A stretch of 64,000 nt of DNA from Pseudomonas sp. WN033 (GCA_002287035.1 NSKG01000010.1:1-64000); one strand, 5' to 3'; counted from the stretch's first letter, positions 26,471 to 35,522 are shown. A program made the numbers and translations. The notes: a model not told the origin generated them from the letters alone.

Positions 26471-27220
26471 CTACAGATATTTCTTGAAACTGCTGGCGGT
26501 GAGGTTCACCGCCAACCCCAGCAACGCCGCGCTGGGCAACAGGATCAGCAGCGGGTGGACCGAAATCGGCAGTGCCAGATAGACCACCCAGGGCAGCACC
26601 GCCAGCGGCAGTAACGACGCCTTCGCGCGGTGGTATATGAAGCCTGATTCCCGGCCGGCGCCGAATTTCCTGATATCCCGGCGCACCAGGCCGTCTATGA
26701 GGCCGACAAATGCCGCGGTGAGGATCAGTGGCAGGCTCAGCACCAGGACCAGCAGCCGCACCAGAAACGTCAGCGTGCTGAAGGCGGCGGCGACCAGGTA
26801 GTTTTCCGCCCAGGTGTATGCCTGGCTGATGACGTAACGGAAGTCCCGCGTGCCGCCCTGGGACGGGGTACGGGCGCGTTCCGCCGTGCGGGCCATCCGG
26901 TCGATCAGGCCGGTCCTGACGAATACCCATTCGTAGCCGGTGTCCACCAACTGGTGCGCTGTGCGTCCTGGTTCCTGCACGATCACGCTGCGCGTGAAGT
27001 GATGGGACAGGTGCCTCAGTTCGTACTGCAACATGCCTTGGGCGTGACGCCAGCCCTGGTCCTTCCAGAATAGATGCATGCCGATACATTCGATCAGGAT
27101 CGAGAGCAGCAGAGAGCCGATGAGTACGCCGAACAGCTGGAACGGCAGCGTGACGAGGCCGACGATCAGGCCATGCCGGCGCCCCTGTTGCCGTTGGACG
27201 GTGGACGCCGCATCGCTCAT
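26471..27220 (-). CDS. TIGR03747 ICE membrane protein (DUF4400)
   Basis: 249 residues with transmembrane segments near 18-48 (GLIVGLVTLPFQLFGVLIGS and on), about 150-175 (STLTFLVRLLVLVLSLPLIL) and about 205-240. The central WKDQGWRHAQGMLQYELRHL region is typical of the family. TIGR03747 follows TraD in this ICE type and is thought to help the coupling protein or the inner-membrane channel. Its start overlaps the traD stop by four bases. Downstream the normal order would lead to RAQPRD, but the hotspot intervenes. Confidence 0.88.
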   Translation of the reverse strand: MSDAASTVQRQQGRRHGLIVGLVTLPFQLFGVLIGSLLLSILIECIGMHLFWKDQGWRHAQGMLQYELRHLSHHFTRSVIVQEPGRTAHQLVDTGYEWVFVRTGLIDRMARTAERARTPSQGGTRDFRYVISQAYTWAENYLVAAAFSTLTFLVRLLVLVLSLPLILTAAFVGLIDGLVRRDIRKFGAGRESGFIYHRAKASLLPLAVLPWVVYLALPISVHPLLILLPSAALLGLAVNLTASSFKKYL

Positions 27221-29379
27221 GGCCGTGCCTCGTCGTGCCTGGTGTCAGCATCGACTTCGTCATCGAGCAACTCATCCGGTAGGGGTTGCTCCTGCAGCGT
27301 CGGGGATCCCAGGTTTTCCCACCACTGGCCGGTCTCCGTGTAGCGCTGGCGCATGTACTCGGCAAGTTGCTGCAGGTCTTCGGGCATGGCCTCGTCCGGA
27401 TCGGGCGCCGGCAGCGGCATGCGGACCTTCCACAACTGCCCGCCCTGCATCAGCGCGAAGCACTGACCTTTGGGCAAGGCGACGACATGCGATGGTTCAA
27501 TCATCGGCACGCTCGACATGCTGATACGGTCTTGCGTATTCGAGGTGAAATCGGTTGAGCCGCGGATGTCCGAGCTATCGGTGGCGCCGCTTACCACGGT
27601 GGTGGTGTAAACCTCGACCTTGGGCAGTTGCTTGGTCAGCAGTTCGGCGGTGGAGGTTTCCCTCACGCGCAACATGAAGAGGTTGTTGAAGTTCCCAATG
27701 ACCTGGCTGGCTTTCGCGCGGTTGCCGATGCGGGCTTCGATGTCGCTGAGGGTCTGCGTGTAGGCGCTGATCTGGAGCCCGGCGCCGCCTCCCTTGTTGA
27801 TCATCGGAATGAACTCGGCACCCATCAATTCATTGAATTCATCGGCATGGACATTGATCGGCACTTTGGTATTGGCAGATGCATCTGGCAGGCCGTCATC
27901 GATGCCGTGCTTGTAGATGTGCCCGGCCACGGAGACCATATCGCTGAACATCGAGTTGCCGACTGCCGCGGCGACCTCGGCATCCGACAATGCATCCAGG
28001 CCGACATAGACCACCGCCCGTTTGCGGATGATCTGCATCCAGTCGAAGATCGGCCGCGGATCGCTGAGGTCGGAATAGTTAGGGGCCAGGAGCTGCGCAA
28101 CCTTGCCGCTGGTCAGCTTCTCAAGCAACGGTAGTAATGAAGCGACGATCTTGTCGAAATAGGTCTTGTCATAGCGCACGGCGCTGCGCAGGCCGTCGAG
28201 CACCGGGTCGTAGTTGCGCGCCTGGCTGAGGTACTGCTCCAGGGCGATGACGCGTTTTTCGCGCCCGACCATGTTCCTGGGAATGTTTTTCTCGTTGAGC
28301 TTGGCCTCGATCTGAACGATGACTTCCCAGGCTTTCGGTTCGGTCTTTGCGAAGTAATGATGTGCATATTCGATGAACAGCGCATCGATGTTGATGACGT
28401 GACGCTGGATCAACAGATAGTCCGGGCGTTGCCCCAGCTCGATCAGGGCCCGGGCAATGATGTTGATGAACCTCCATGCAAACTCGCGAAATGCCGCCGA
28501 ATTTCCCTCCCCAGAGAGTTGGCCGGCAATGCGGGTAGCGACTTCCGAGATACGCCCGAATCGACCGACGGCGTTGTAGCGGGCACTGATGTCCGGCCAG
28601 CCGAGGTGAAACATGTAGAATTCGCTCTCGCGGCCCGCACGCTTGGCCTCGACGTACATTCTCTTGAGAAGGTCGGCGTCGCCTTTGGGATCGAATACGA
28701 TGACGACCTCGTGCTCGCCGGCCGCGTTCCTGCGGCGGATATCCTGCGTAATGAACAGTTCGGCCAGGCGAGTCTTGCCCACGCGAGTGGTGCCGAGCAC
28801 CAGCGAGTGCCCAACGCGCTCACCCAGCGGCAGGCTGACGTCGATTTCATCCGGTTCGATGCCATGCAGGCGTGGTAGCCCACCGACTGGTGGCGCCGGC
28901 CGCACTGGATTGCATGGCACGTCCCAGGCCGTGAGGCGTGACAACATGGTGAGCGGGAATGGTGCGAATTCCAGCCGCTCCTCCAGATGGCGTGCCAGTT
29001 GGTAGGCCGGCGTCGGCTCGACGTAGCGCCGGAACTCCGGCCGGTAGGTTTGCGTCAGCCGATGGGTGTGTTTCTGTTCCCAGCGAAAACCGCGTCCCAC
29101 GAAAAGCCGCTGCTGGCTGACGGGCACATCGCGGCTTGTCATCACATAGCGGGGGAGGCGACGGATATTGCGGCGATAGCGCAGAATGACCTGCGCCTGA
29201 TGGAGTCGGATGATGCCGACGGTGAGGAACGCCAGTGCACTACCGATACCGATCGCCGGGCTCAGCGCGAGCGACCACGGAGCCACCACACACAGCAACG
29301 CGGCGCCGGCGCACACTGCCACGGTATACAGCTCAACCGCTGGCCGCAGCAGTACCTCGACCGGCTGGTCCTGCGTCAT
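27217..29379 (-). CDS. traD: Type IV coupling protein TraD (TIGR03743)
   Basis: 720 residues. TraD docks the relaxase-DNA complex to the secretion channel and pumps DNA using ATP. Two N-terminal transmembrane helices (AVCAGAALLCVVAPWSLAL and IGSALAFLTVGIIRL) precede the ATPase domain. Walker A is LVLGTTRVGKTRLAE (about residue 198) and Walker B includes INVHADEFNELMG. The acidic C-terminal tail (PDELLDDEVDADTR) may contact the relaxosome. It overlaps TIGR03747 by four bases and follows TIGR03765 by one. Confidence 0.94.
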   Translation of the reverse strand: MTQDQPVEVLLRPAVELYTVAVCAGAALLCVVAPWSLALSPAIGIGSALAFLTVGIIRLHQAQVILRYRRNIRRLPRYVMTSRDVPVSQQRLFVGRGFRWEQKHTHRLTQTYRPEFRRYVEPTPAYQLARHLEERLEFAPFPLTMLSRLTAWDVPCNPVRPAPPVGGLPRLHGIEPDEIDVSLPLGERVGHSLVLGTTRVGKTRLAELFITQDIRRRNAAGEHEVVIVFDPKGDADLLKRMYVEAKRAGRESEFYMFHLGWPDISARYNAVGRFGRISEVATRIAGQLSGEGNSAAFREFAWRFINIIARALIELGQRPDYLLIQRHVINIDALFIEYAHHYFAKTEPKAWEVIVQIEAKLNEKNIPRNMVGREKRVIALEQYLSQARNYDPVLDGLRSAVRYDKTYFDKIVASLLPLLEKLTSGKVAQLLAPNYSDLSDPRPIFDWMQIIRKRAVVYVGLDALSDAEVAAAVGNSMFSDMVSVAGHIYKHGIDDGLPDASANTKVPINVHADEFNELMGAEFIPMINKGGGAGLQISAYTQTLSDIEARIGNRAKASQVIGNFNNLFMLRVRETSTAELLTKQLPKVEVYTTTVVSGATDSSDIRGSTDFTSNTQDRISMSSVPMIEPSHVVALPKGQCFALMQGGQLWKVRMPLPAPDPDEAMPEDLQQLAEYMRQRYTETGQWWENLGSPTLQEQPLPDELLDDEVDADTRHDEARP

Positions 29380-29380
29380 G

Positions 29381-29971
29381 TCACTGCTCGATGCCTGTAC
29401 GGGTGATCAGCACGGGGTAATGCTGAATACCAAGGCGACCTGCCAGGTCATCAGCGGCAACCGGCGCAAGCAGCAAACCTGGGGCACGTTCGCGCAGGCC
29501 AGTCAGTCCTGCCATGGTCTCGACGTTGACCACCAGGCCAACGGCGCCACGCTCTTGTAATGACGCGGCATGGTGGTGCAGCCAGGCGTGGGAGGCATCA
29601 TCGTCGCCGACCAGGAAAAACGGCTGTAGCCCAGGCGCTTCGATGACGCGACGGACGACCGTTCCCGGGGTGAGCTTCGAGCTGCGCACCGGCAGCATGT
29701 CCGCTTCGGTGGCGGGTTTCACCGGCACCGGGGAAATAGTGACGGGAAGGCGCGTTGCGCCGGATGAGCGTGGCTGGAGGTTGAGCGCTTCGTAGTACGG
29801 CAGCGCGGACGTACCGCCGCGATCTTCTACAACCACCAGCGGCATTGATTGCGCGCTGGTAATAGGTGATGCCAACAATGCCGCGAGAAGTGCCACGAGG
29901 GGTACGAACCGTCCGGCGAGCAACGGGCGGCCCACGGACTGGAAGTATGAAGCACAGGCAGTAGAGGACAT
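29381..29971 (-). CDS. TIGR03765 ICE protein, exported
   Basis: 196 residues. An N-terminal signal peptide (VPLVALLAALLASPITSAQS) leads into a mature region with VVEDRGGTSALPYYEALN and a C-terminal block RLGIQHYPVLITRTGIEQ that is typical of the family always found upstream of traD. The GAVGLVVNVETMAGLTGLR region suggests an alpha/beta fold. Role unknown; a periplasmic helper of the channel is likely. It abuts traD with one base between. Confidence 0.85.
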   Translation of the reverse strand: MSSTACASYFQSVGRPLLAGRFVPLVALLAALLASPITSAQSMPLVVVEDRGGTSALPYYEALNLQPRSSGATRLPVTISPVPVKPATEADMLPVRSSKLTPGTVVRRVIEAPGLQPFFLVGDDDASHAWLHHHAASLQERGAVGLVVNVETMAGLTGLRERAPGLLLAPVAADDLAGRLGIQHYPVLITRTGIEQ

Positions 29972-30119
29972 GAAGCAGCTCCTGGGACAAGGGAGCCGCT
30001 ACCTTCACGCCAGGGGAGGGTTGGTTCAGCAAAGAATGGGCATTGCGCCGTGCCCACCTTTCAGCCAGCTTGGCTCAAGCCAATGCAGATGCGAGCCGGG
30101 ACAGGTGCTGCCAATACGC
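29972..30119. other. Gap between SLT and TIGR03765 genes, no ORF
   Basis: 148 bases within an otherwise tightly packed operon. It contains a GGGCATTGCGCCGTGCCC hairpin (about 30036-30053). No alternative gene is seen. The 5' end may hold an internal promoter for traD, or an attenuating hairpin. Confidence 0.35.
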
Positions 30120-30704
30120 TCATGGCCACTTCGTCTCGCTGGCAATGTCCTGCTGTGACTCCCCGACCACGCGAGCCAGGTGTTGAGACACGCTGCGTCG
30201 GTAGCGCGCTGCCGGCGCACCTCCAGCGGGGCGGTGGTAGCGTCCGACGGCCAGCAACCAATCCTCGTCGGCGTTGTGTTGTTCTTTCAGAATGTCGGCG
30301 GCGATCGTGAGATTCCGGTACGGGTCGAGCACGTCGCATGGCTGGTTATAGCGATGTTTCTGGTAGCCCAGGTTGATCTGCCCCAGGCCGGCATCGACGC
30401 GCGTGGGCGGTACCTGGCGCAGTGCCTGGTGCAGACCGGCACAGGCCCCGGCACGCGTGGCATAGCGGCGCGACTCGCCGGCCACGTTCAGCGACCAGGG
30501 CCATGGAACGATGCGGTTGTTGCGCCGGATGCCGCTTTCTTGCAGCGCCACTGCATAGAGTACGGTTGATGGAATGCCAGCCCGCTGCGCGGCCAACTGG
30601 TAGGCGGGAGGCGGGGTTTCCTGCGCTTGGGGCTGGTCTATCAGCATACCGGTGGCCAACACCGCCAACAGTGCGTGTGCGAGGGTTACGGCTGGCGTTG
30701 CCAT
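30120..30704 (-). CDS. Lytic transglycosylase-like SLT protein (VirB1-like)
   Basis: 194 residues with a signal peptide (LAHALLAVLATGMLIDQPQA). The lysozyme-like SLT fold is shown by VLYAVALQESG, with the catalytic glutamate in LQESG, and by VDAGLGQINLGYQKHRY, the GLGQIN signature of the family. It opens peptidoglycan locally so the secretion channel can be built. Its start lies inside the end of TIGR03759 (19-base overlap). All expected motifs are present. Confidence 0.91.
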   Translation of the reverse strand: MATPAVTLAHALLAVLATGMLIDQPQAQETPPPAYQLAAQRAGIPSTVLYAVALQESGIRRNNRIVPWPWSLNVAGESRRYATRAGACAGLHQALRQVPPTRVDAGLGQINLGYQKHRYNQPCDVLDPYRNLTIAADILKEQHNADEDWLLAVGRYHRPAGGAPAARYRRSVSQHLARVVGESQQDIASETKWP

Positions 30705-31405
30705 TGGCCGTTCACCTGGCGTACGACAGCGGGCAAGCCGCCAGGTAGGCCCAGTGATAGCCAGCGGCCGCTGTCATGGTTGAGCGTGATGGAACCGTTG
30801 CGCACCCTGGCAGGGTCGATTTGCGTACGCTGGGCCCAGTCGCGAATGCGGGCATCATCCTGGTGGGTGCCGACCATGTACAGATCGAACTCGGCACCCG
30901 AAGTATGAAGACGCTGGACAAGCTGTCCGCAGGCTGCGCAGCCATCCTTGACGAAGACCGCGGTACGCCCGCTGCTGTTCAGGGCGTTGCCTGGCGTGGC
31001 GTCGAGCAGGTTCACGCGCTGGGCGCCGGGATGCAGCCGTTGCCAGGCATCGTCGTAAGCGCGCTGGTAGGCCAGCAGCTTCTCGACGCGGCGTGCTTCG
31101 GCCTGTACTTGCAATTCGGCGTAGCGGCGCCGATCTTCTTCCGTGCGTGCCTCAATCCCCAAGGCAGAAAGGGGATCAAGGTTGGGTGAGTAGGTGCCGA
31201 GCGGCCCTTCCATTAATTCGCGGTAGCGCACCCATTCTTCGGCGCGCAGCCCCCAATCGCCGGCCTGCCGCTCGTCGCTGCGTTCGGTGGCCAGCGGGCG
31301 CTCTAGGGTGGGAATGCTGGGTGACGTAACGGTATCAACGCCGTGAGCAAGACTACTACTCAGCAGGATGGTGACCAGTACTGGGGCAATGCTGCGATGT
31401 GTCAT
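30686..31405 (-). CDS. TIGR03759 ICE protein with CxxC thioredoxin-like end
   Basis: 239 residues with a signal peptide (LVTILLSSSLAHG). The N-terminal half is helical with Arg/Glu-rich repeats (LRAEEWVRYRELMEGPLG). The C-terminal half has FVKDGCAACGQLVQRL, a CxxC in a thioredoxin-like setting, suggesting disulfide exchange or metal handling in the periplasm. The cysteine-rich TraU-like TIGR03756 is a plausible client (inference). Family recognised from order and sequence. Confidence 0.86.
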   Translation of the reverse strand: MTHRSIAPVLVTILLSSSLAHGVDTVTSPSIPTLERPLATERSDERQAGDWGLRAEEWVRYRELMEGPLGTYSPNLDPLSALGIEARTEEDRRRYAELQVQAEARRVEKLLAYQRAYDDAWQRLHPGAQRVNLLDATPGNALNSSGRTAVFVKDGCAACGQLVQRLHTSGAEFDLYMVGTHQDDARIRDWAQRTQIDPARVRNGSITLNHDSGRWLSLGLPGGLPAVVRQVNGQWQRQP

Positions 31406-31414
31406 CTGACCCTC

Positions 31415-32068
31415 CTACCGCGTGGGAATGGCCATTCGCTGGGTCTTGTCGCCGTGTCGGAACACGGCGGTGCTCCCTTCGATGGTGTCGAGGCGCCAGT
31501 TGGCTTCCGCTTCACCAGGACGCAACAGCCGAACCTGGGAAAGTACTGCCGAGCCGGTCGGCAGAATCGACAGAAACTGCTCTCCGGCCCGTAGCTCGGT
31601 GCCGATCACTTGAAATGGCGGTTTGATGACCGGCGGTTTGGATGGGGCGGGAGCCTGGGGGCGTACAACTGCTGGTGTTGCTGGGCGGACGGAGGCAAAT
31701 CGTGCCTCCAGCTGTTCGATATGAGCCTGTAATGGCAGCAGGTCTTCCGCTTTGAGGCGTTCGCCAAGTGACCGCTCAATTGTGACAATCCGCTGATCCA
31801 TTGCCTGGCTTTCAGACTCGTAACGTGTCTGGGACAGGGCGGCCGGCTGCATCTGGCTCAACTCGATCTGTTGGGCAATCTCGGCAAGCTGTTCTTCCAG
31901 TGCAGCCACCTGCGGACTGGGGATGCTGCTCGCGGTAGTGTCGGCAAGATTCAACAGGGCGACGTGATTGATCACGACAGCAGCGCTGATCAGCAACAGC
32001 CAGGTGATTACCGCGACGCGCAGCAGAGTGCCGCGGCGGTGTTGCCCATTATCCAGAGTCATCATCAT
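31415..32068 (-). CDS. Single-span coiled-coil envelope protein of the ICE
   Basis: 217 residues. A short cytoplasmic N-terminus, one transmembrane helix (VAVITWLLLISAAVVINHVA), then a coiled coil (about 50-125: QVAALEEQLAEIAQQIEL and following), a Pro-rich hinge (APAPSKPPVIKPP) and a small C-terminal beta domain. This is the layout of PilP/TcpQ-like or pilus-base tether proteins, but no family name is certain. Its ATG overlaps the PilL stop (32065-32068), so it belongs to the PilL-led operon. Conserved in place in PAGI-2-type elements. Confidence 0.75.
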   Translation of the reverse strand: MMMTLDNGQHRRGTLLRVAVITWLLLISAAVVINHVALLNLADTTASSIPSPQVAALEEQLAEIAQQIELSQMQPAALSQTRYESESQAMDQRIVTIERSLGERLKAEDLLPLQAHIEQLEARFASVRPATPAVVRPQAPAPSKPPVIKPPFQVIGTELRAGEQFLSILPTGSAVLSQVRLLRPGEAEANWRLDTIEGSTAVFRHGDKTQRMAIPTR

Positions 32069-32616
32069 GGTTGGACCTCCTCAATGGCAGGAAGTACGTC
32101 TTTCTGGATGCCGGCTTCAGCAGCAGGCCGAATCGGTGCGTCAGGTATGTTGAGGGGCTGGGCGAAACAGACGCGCCGCGCGGCGTGATCGACGTGCAGA
32201 ACCCAGGATGGCCCGACCAGGGTCAGCAGGGCATCGCGCAGAAGCAGGGGACCGAGATGGTAGTGCGCCGCCGGAAGGGGCAGGGCTTGCAGCGCGTCGG
32301 TTTCACGTCCGTTGCAGAGCTGGTAGCCGGAGCGTCTCAATACATGGCGTAGTGCATCGCCGACGCTGGCATGCAGTGTGTCGGGAACGGACACATCGAC
32401 CACCTGCAATAACAGATCCTGTTGGGCAGCTGTTGGTGTGAGTTCTACCAGGGTGTAGCGGCCATAGCGGACAACCGGTACGTACTCCACTGCTGGGGCC
32501 GCCACTTCATCCTGAACAGGAAGTGAAGCGGGGGTGGGCGAGGGGGGTATCGCACAGCCTGCCGTCAGGACGATCAGAAGCAGGCAGCAGCTACGATATG
32601 AAAGAGCAAAGTGCAT
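32065..32616 (-). CDS. pilL: PilL-type ICE lipoprotein (TIGR03748)
   Basis: 183 residues from ATG 32614-32616 (MHFALSYRSCC). It is a lipoprotein: lipobox LTAGC at about residues 18-22. The mature part contains PVVRYGRYTLVELTPTAAQQ and DALRHVLRRSGYQLC, features of the TcpQ/PilL N-terminal domain that aids secretin assembly. TIGR03748 is the first gene of this operon in ICEs of this type. A longer start (32634) is possible. It is followed by overlapping genes down to traD. Confidence 0.85.
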   Translation of the reverse strand: MHFALSYRSCCLLLIVLTAGCAIPPSPTPASLPVQDEVAAPAVEYVPVVRYGRYTLVELTPTAAQQDLLLQVVDVSVPDTLHASVGDALRHVLRRSGYQLCNGRETDALQALPLPAAHYHLGPLLLRDALLTLVGPSWVLHVDHAARRVCFAQPLNIPDAPIRPAAEAGIQKDVLPAIEEVQP

Positions 32617-32881
32617 GATGTCGACTCTCGGCATGGTCAAGTCGATACCATCGCCATCTTGCGAGCGCCTATCCGCAAACAAAGGGAATCGCTGTGTTGC
32701 CGATTTCTACGGAAGCCACACGCTCGTGAACAAAATCAGATAGTGATCAAAAAAGCATCACATCAGTCAGGTGCCCACAACGTCGAGCGGTTTAGATCTT
32801 ATCGAAAGGGTTATGCACAGTTTTTGTGGATAACTCGAAGATATCTTGTGCGGTTGGCGGACGACGGTGAAAGGTAAAAAG
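32617..32881 (-). promoter_or_regulatory. Intergenic region upstream of the PilL-TraD operon
   Basis: About 265 bases, richer in AT than the genes. It must hold the promoter for the PilL-to-TraD run on the minus strand. Several TTGNNN/TATNNT-like pairs exist but none is outstanding. No gene is seen in it. Confidence 0.4.
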
Positions 32882-32911
32882 AAAAAACCGGCAACCTGAT
32901 GAGGCGCCGGC
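32882..32911 (-). terminator. Intrinsic terminator after the 101-aa ICE protein gene
   Basis: On the minus strand a GC-rich stem (GCCGGCGCC...GGTTGCCGG) with the loop TCATCA is followed by T6 and a further T5. It ends transcription of the accessory gene at 32988-33293 before the PilL operon begins. Confidence 0.85.
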
Positions 32912-32987
32912 ATGGATACACGGCTCAGACTGCGATGAGCTGCCGTGCCAATGTTACCGCCACCGAGTCGCCGTTCAATATTCGAAA

Positions 32988-33293
32988 TCAGTGTTCAGTC
33001 GACAGTACGATGTGTGTGGAGCTGCGATCCGCTTCGGTGAAGACATAAATGCTCAGTTCAGATGTGACGGCATAAGACGAATCGAGACGATCACCCGATT
33101 GCAAGGCGGCGTTATTTGCCTGCCATTTCTCATCCGTGACATCTCCCCAGTCGCCACGGGTATGGCGTTGGATATAAGGCAGAGGGTCCAGTTGGCCTTC
33201 ACGCATCAGGCGGTCTATACCCGCGCTGAGGATCAGTGCGCCGATAGGGAATAGCTGCTTGCGACGGCCTTTGTCCTGAATGTTGCGTGCCAT
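32988..33293 (-). CDS. Conserved ICE accessory protein (101 aa), function unknown
   Basis: Start ATG 33291-33293 (MARNIQDKGRRKQLFPIG), selected by a GAAGGAGA ribosome site; the frame upstream runs into the leader. The small soluble protein has a basic head, the motif ALILSAGIDRLMREGQLDPL, and WGDVTDEKWQANNAALQSGD; the end IYVFTEADRSSTHIVLSTEH is strand-rich. Recognised only as a conserved protein of ICEs and large plasmids. It is the last gene of the accessory block and has a strong terminator behind it and a hairpin in its leader. Confidence 0.65.
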   Translation of the reverse strand: MARNIQDKGRRKQLFPIGALILSAGIDRLMREGQLDPLPYIQRHTRGDWGDVTDEKWQANNAALQSGDRLDSSYAVTSELSIYVFTEADRSSTHIVLSTEH

Positions 33294-33329
33294 GGTGTTC
33301 TCCTTCTGTAATGAAGGGGCCGCAGCACC

Positions 33330-33355
33330 CCACCGGGGTGACATGACCCCGGTGG
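33330..33355 (-). promoter_or_regulatory. Leader hairpin before the 101-aa protein gene
   Basis: Arms CCACCGGGGT and ACCCCGGTGG pair perfectly over ten bases around a six-base loop, about 37 bases upstream of the start codon. Similar GC hairpins preceded by CTTCTCATC-like sequence stand in front of the genes starting at 37992 and 38775. It could mask or frame translation initiation. Confidence 0.6.
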
Positions 33356-33404
33356 ATGAAGAGAAGGACAGACCCGCCCGAGATGGACGAGGTCTGTATG
33401 CGAC

Positions 33405-34232
33405 TCAGGCTTTCAACTGGCGCATGCCCTCGGCGAGCATCCAGAGCGCCCGGTTCAGGCGCAGGTTCTGGTCGATTCCCTGCACGGGGCGCGTTTGCTG
33501 GCGGCGGCCGTTGGCGGAACGGCCAGCCAGCCCCCCTTTGACGAGGTTTTCCTGGATACGATTGAAGGTGGACCAGAGGTCGCTCTTGCGATCGTCCCAG
33601 CGTCTGGGAACAAGCAACTGACTCTCCGTGACCGGTGCCGGCTTGCTTGGATCGTCGTACTTGAGCGCCAGAGCGGAGCGGGCAAAGACGTCGTCCTCTC
33701 CGGCCTCCAGCGTGATTGCGCGCATGCTGTCGCGCGCTTCCTGCACCTGCTCGAAGCCTTTCAGAACTTCGTAGGCGCCTTCGATGACCTGACCCGCGAC
33801 ATTGCCCTTGTGGGGTACGCGGATGTCCGCGAAGGTATCGCCGCAGACTAGGCCGTTATGGCAGACGAATCGGAATAGACCCGCGAGCATCTGGTAGCTG
33901 CTCGTGCCGTCATGCGAGTTGAGCAAGATTATCTCGTTCGCCTCGTCGCCGTTGATCTGGCTGGCGTGGCGAAGGCGGATCATGTGCTTTGTGTGTTCGC
34001 GACGATCTTCGTTTCGAACGCGTGTCTGGCACACCATGAAGGGCAAGAACCCCTCTTGACGAAGCTCCGACAGCACACTGGCCGTCGGGATGTAGCTGTA
34101 CCGTTCGGAACGGCTTTCGTGTGGCGTTTCCGCGTAGATCGAGGGTACCACTGCCCGGATCTGGTCGTCCGACAACGGACGGTCCGAGCGCAGTACCGGT
34201 GAGTGCGGTGCGAAACGGGATGCGAGAGACAT
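33405..34232 (-). CDS. DUF932 family protein (phage/plasmid-like)
   Basis: 275 residues from ATG 34230-34232 (MSLASRFAPHSPVL). DUF932 features are clear: the N-terminal LSDDQIRAVVPSIYAETPHE segment, HTKHMIRLRHASQINGDEAN and IILLNSHDGTSSYQMLAGLF, then CHNGLVCGDTFADIRVPHKG. DUF932 proteins are carried by many plasmids, phages and ICEs and are sometimes linked to defence evasion or replication, but no activity is proven. Part of the leader-controlled accessory block. Confidence 0.87.
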   Translation of the reverse strand: MSLASRFAPHSPVLRSDRPLSDDQIRAVVPSIYAETPHESRSERYSYIPTASVLSELRQEGFLPFMVCQTRVRNEDRREHTKHMIRLRHASQINGDEANEIILLNSHDGTSSYQMLAGLFRFVCHNGLVCGDTFADIRVPHKGNVAGQVIEGAYEVLKGFEQVQEARDSMRAITLEAGEDDVFARSALALKYDDPSKPAPVTESQLLVPRRWDDRKSDLWSTFNRIQENLVKGGLAGRSANGRRQQTRPVQGIDQNLRLNRALWMLAEGMRQLKA

Positions 34233-34353
34233 AATGTTTCTCCTGGGATGCGTTGTGCAGCCGAACCCGCTTGGGGCGGAACGGGCTGTGGGGATGAAAG
34301 GACGAACGCCAATGGACCACATCGGGTGGCCTGGAGGCAGATTGGGAGGAAGA

Positions 34354-34378
34354 GCAAGGCCCCGAAGCGAGGCCTTGC
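34354..34378 (-). terminator. Intrinsic terminator-like hairpin after the STY4534 gene
   Basis: Perfect 8-base arms GCAAGGCC/GGCCTTGC with a nine-base loop, followed on the minus strand by a T/C-rich tract (TCTTCCTCCC). It lies directly after the stop codon of the gene at 34387-35304 and before the DUF932 leader, so it may serve as terminator or attenuator. Confidence 0.6.
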
Positions 34379-34386
34379 GGGACGGA

Positions 34387-35304
34387 TCAGAACGACGCCG
34401 CGAGCGCGGGTTCCTCTGTCCGGGGAGCCATCGCCGGCTCGTCCTGGACGGGCTCGGCAGTCGGCGCTTCGTCGGCAGTGGCCGTCTCCTCGGCCGCCGC
34501 AGCGTCCTCGGATGAGGGCGCTTGCTCTGCATTTGGATAGACCTGCTGGCCATCGACCTTGACCAAGCTAATGTGGGTCAGCTTGGATTCAAGGCTTGCC
34601 GCCGGCTCGCCAGCGTGTTCGCCCTTTGTACGGATGTACGGATCGGCCTTCATGTCGTTGAGACGGAAAGCAATCAGCACTTTGCGCTCGGCCTCGATGG
34701 CCTGTACGCAACGGCGCACCAGTTGCTGTGCGTCCGCCGTAGTGACGATGGTGTTGATGTACCGGTAATCCGGCTCATCGACCGGCCCGGCCAGCGCTCC
34801 GATGGAGCACGCCAGGAACGGTTCGCCGTCCTTCGGAGTGACCTCCCTCGGCAGGTTCAGGTAGCCGATGCCACGGGTGATCAGCTCGAACTGCTCGATC
34901 TGTGCCAGTTCGGCAGGCTCGACCAGCTCGGCCTTGAGCAGCCGTCCCTTGAGGCTGGCCGCCGCCTCACCTTTGTGGTCGCCGCTGGTACGAATGTAGG
35001 CATCGCCCCATAGATCGCCGAGCCGGAATTTGACCAGCGGGCGCTTCTTCGGGTCATCGACACCGATGTAGCTCTCGACCAGTTCCTTGGCCTTGGCACC
35101 GGCGACCTTGACATCGAAATAGCGAATGATCGGATCCCTGGCGGGTCCGACCAGCGCGGCGACGGTGCAAGCCAGGAACGGCTGGGCGCGCCGACCGCCA
35201 CGAACGGGAACTTCCCGGATACGCTGCAGATGGCCGAAGCCCTTGGTATGAAGGTCGAAGTAGCTCTTCGCGTTGGATGAGGTGTTGGACGTAATAGTGG
35301 TCAT
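34387..35304 (-). CDS. STY4534 family ICE replication-associated protein
   Basis: 305 residues from ATG 35302-35304. The sequence contains two tandem copies of one domain: LHTKGFGHLQRIREVPVRGG...PFLACTVAALVG and FELITRGIGYLNLPREVTP...PFLACSIGALAG. Each copy ends with the F(R/K)LxDxxxDxYIRTxG segment (GDLWGDAYIRTSGDHKGE; NDMKADPYIRTKGEHAGE). The family (DUF3577-like) is constant in SPI-7/PAGI-2 elements and is thought to aid ICE replication. The tail is acidic and Ala/Glu-rich. A long structured leader precedes it. Confidence 0.85.
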   Translation of the reverse strand: MTTITSNTSSNAKSYFDLHTKGFGHLQRIREVPVRGGRRAQPFLACTVAALVGPARDPIIRYFDVKVAGAKAKELVESYIGVDDPKKRPLVKFRLGDLWGDAYIRTSGDHKGEAAASLKGRLLKAELVEPAELAQIEQFELITRGIGYLNLPREVTPKDGEPFLACSIGALAGPVDEPDYRYINTIVTTADAQQLVRRCVQAIEAERKVLIAFRLNDMKADPYIRTKGEHAGEPAASLESKLTHISLVKVDGQQVYPNAEQAPSSEDAAAAEETATADEAPTAEPVQDEPAMAPRTEEPALAASF

Positions 35305-35419
35305 GGTGAATCTCCAATGGGAAAAGAAGCGGAGACACACCGAGCCCGATTGCGGGGGGTGCGTAACCCCGCGGTGGGTTGAGAAGGGCGGATGCATCCA
35401 CCACCGGCAAACCGGTGAT

Positions 35420-35522
35420 CGTTCGCGTGAGGATGCTGTGCGAACTGGTTCGGTCACGCGGCGGGTGCCGCGCCGCAACCTGAGGACCGTGGCTGCGTGG
35501 GATGTCGTCGACAACGTCGGCA
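35420..35522 (-). ncRNA. Leader RNA of the STY4534 gene (repeat-family copy)
   Basis: Minus-strand order: a hairpin around CGACGTTGTCG, a second GCAGCC...GGTTGC, a G-C-rich GCGGCGC/GCCGC pair, and a third GTTCGC...GCGAAC with GCATC in the loop. The third helix differs from the copy at radC (GTCCGC/GCGGAC) by a compensated pair, which is strong evidence for a conserved RNA fold. It ends about 115 bases before the start codon, followed by a CACCGCGGGG/CCCCCGC hairpin. Confidence 0.6.
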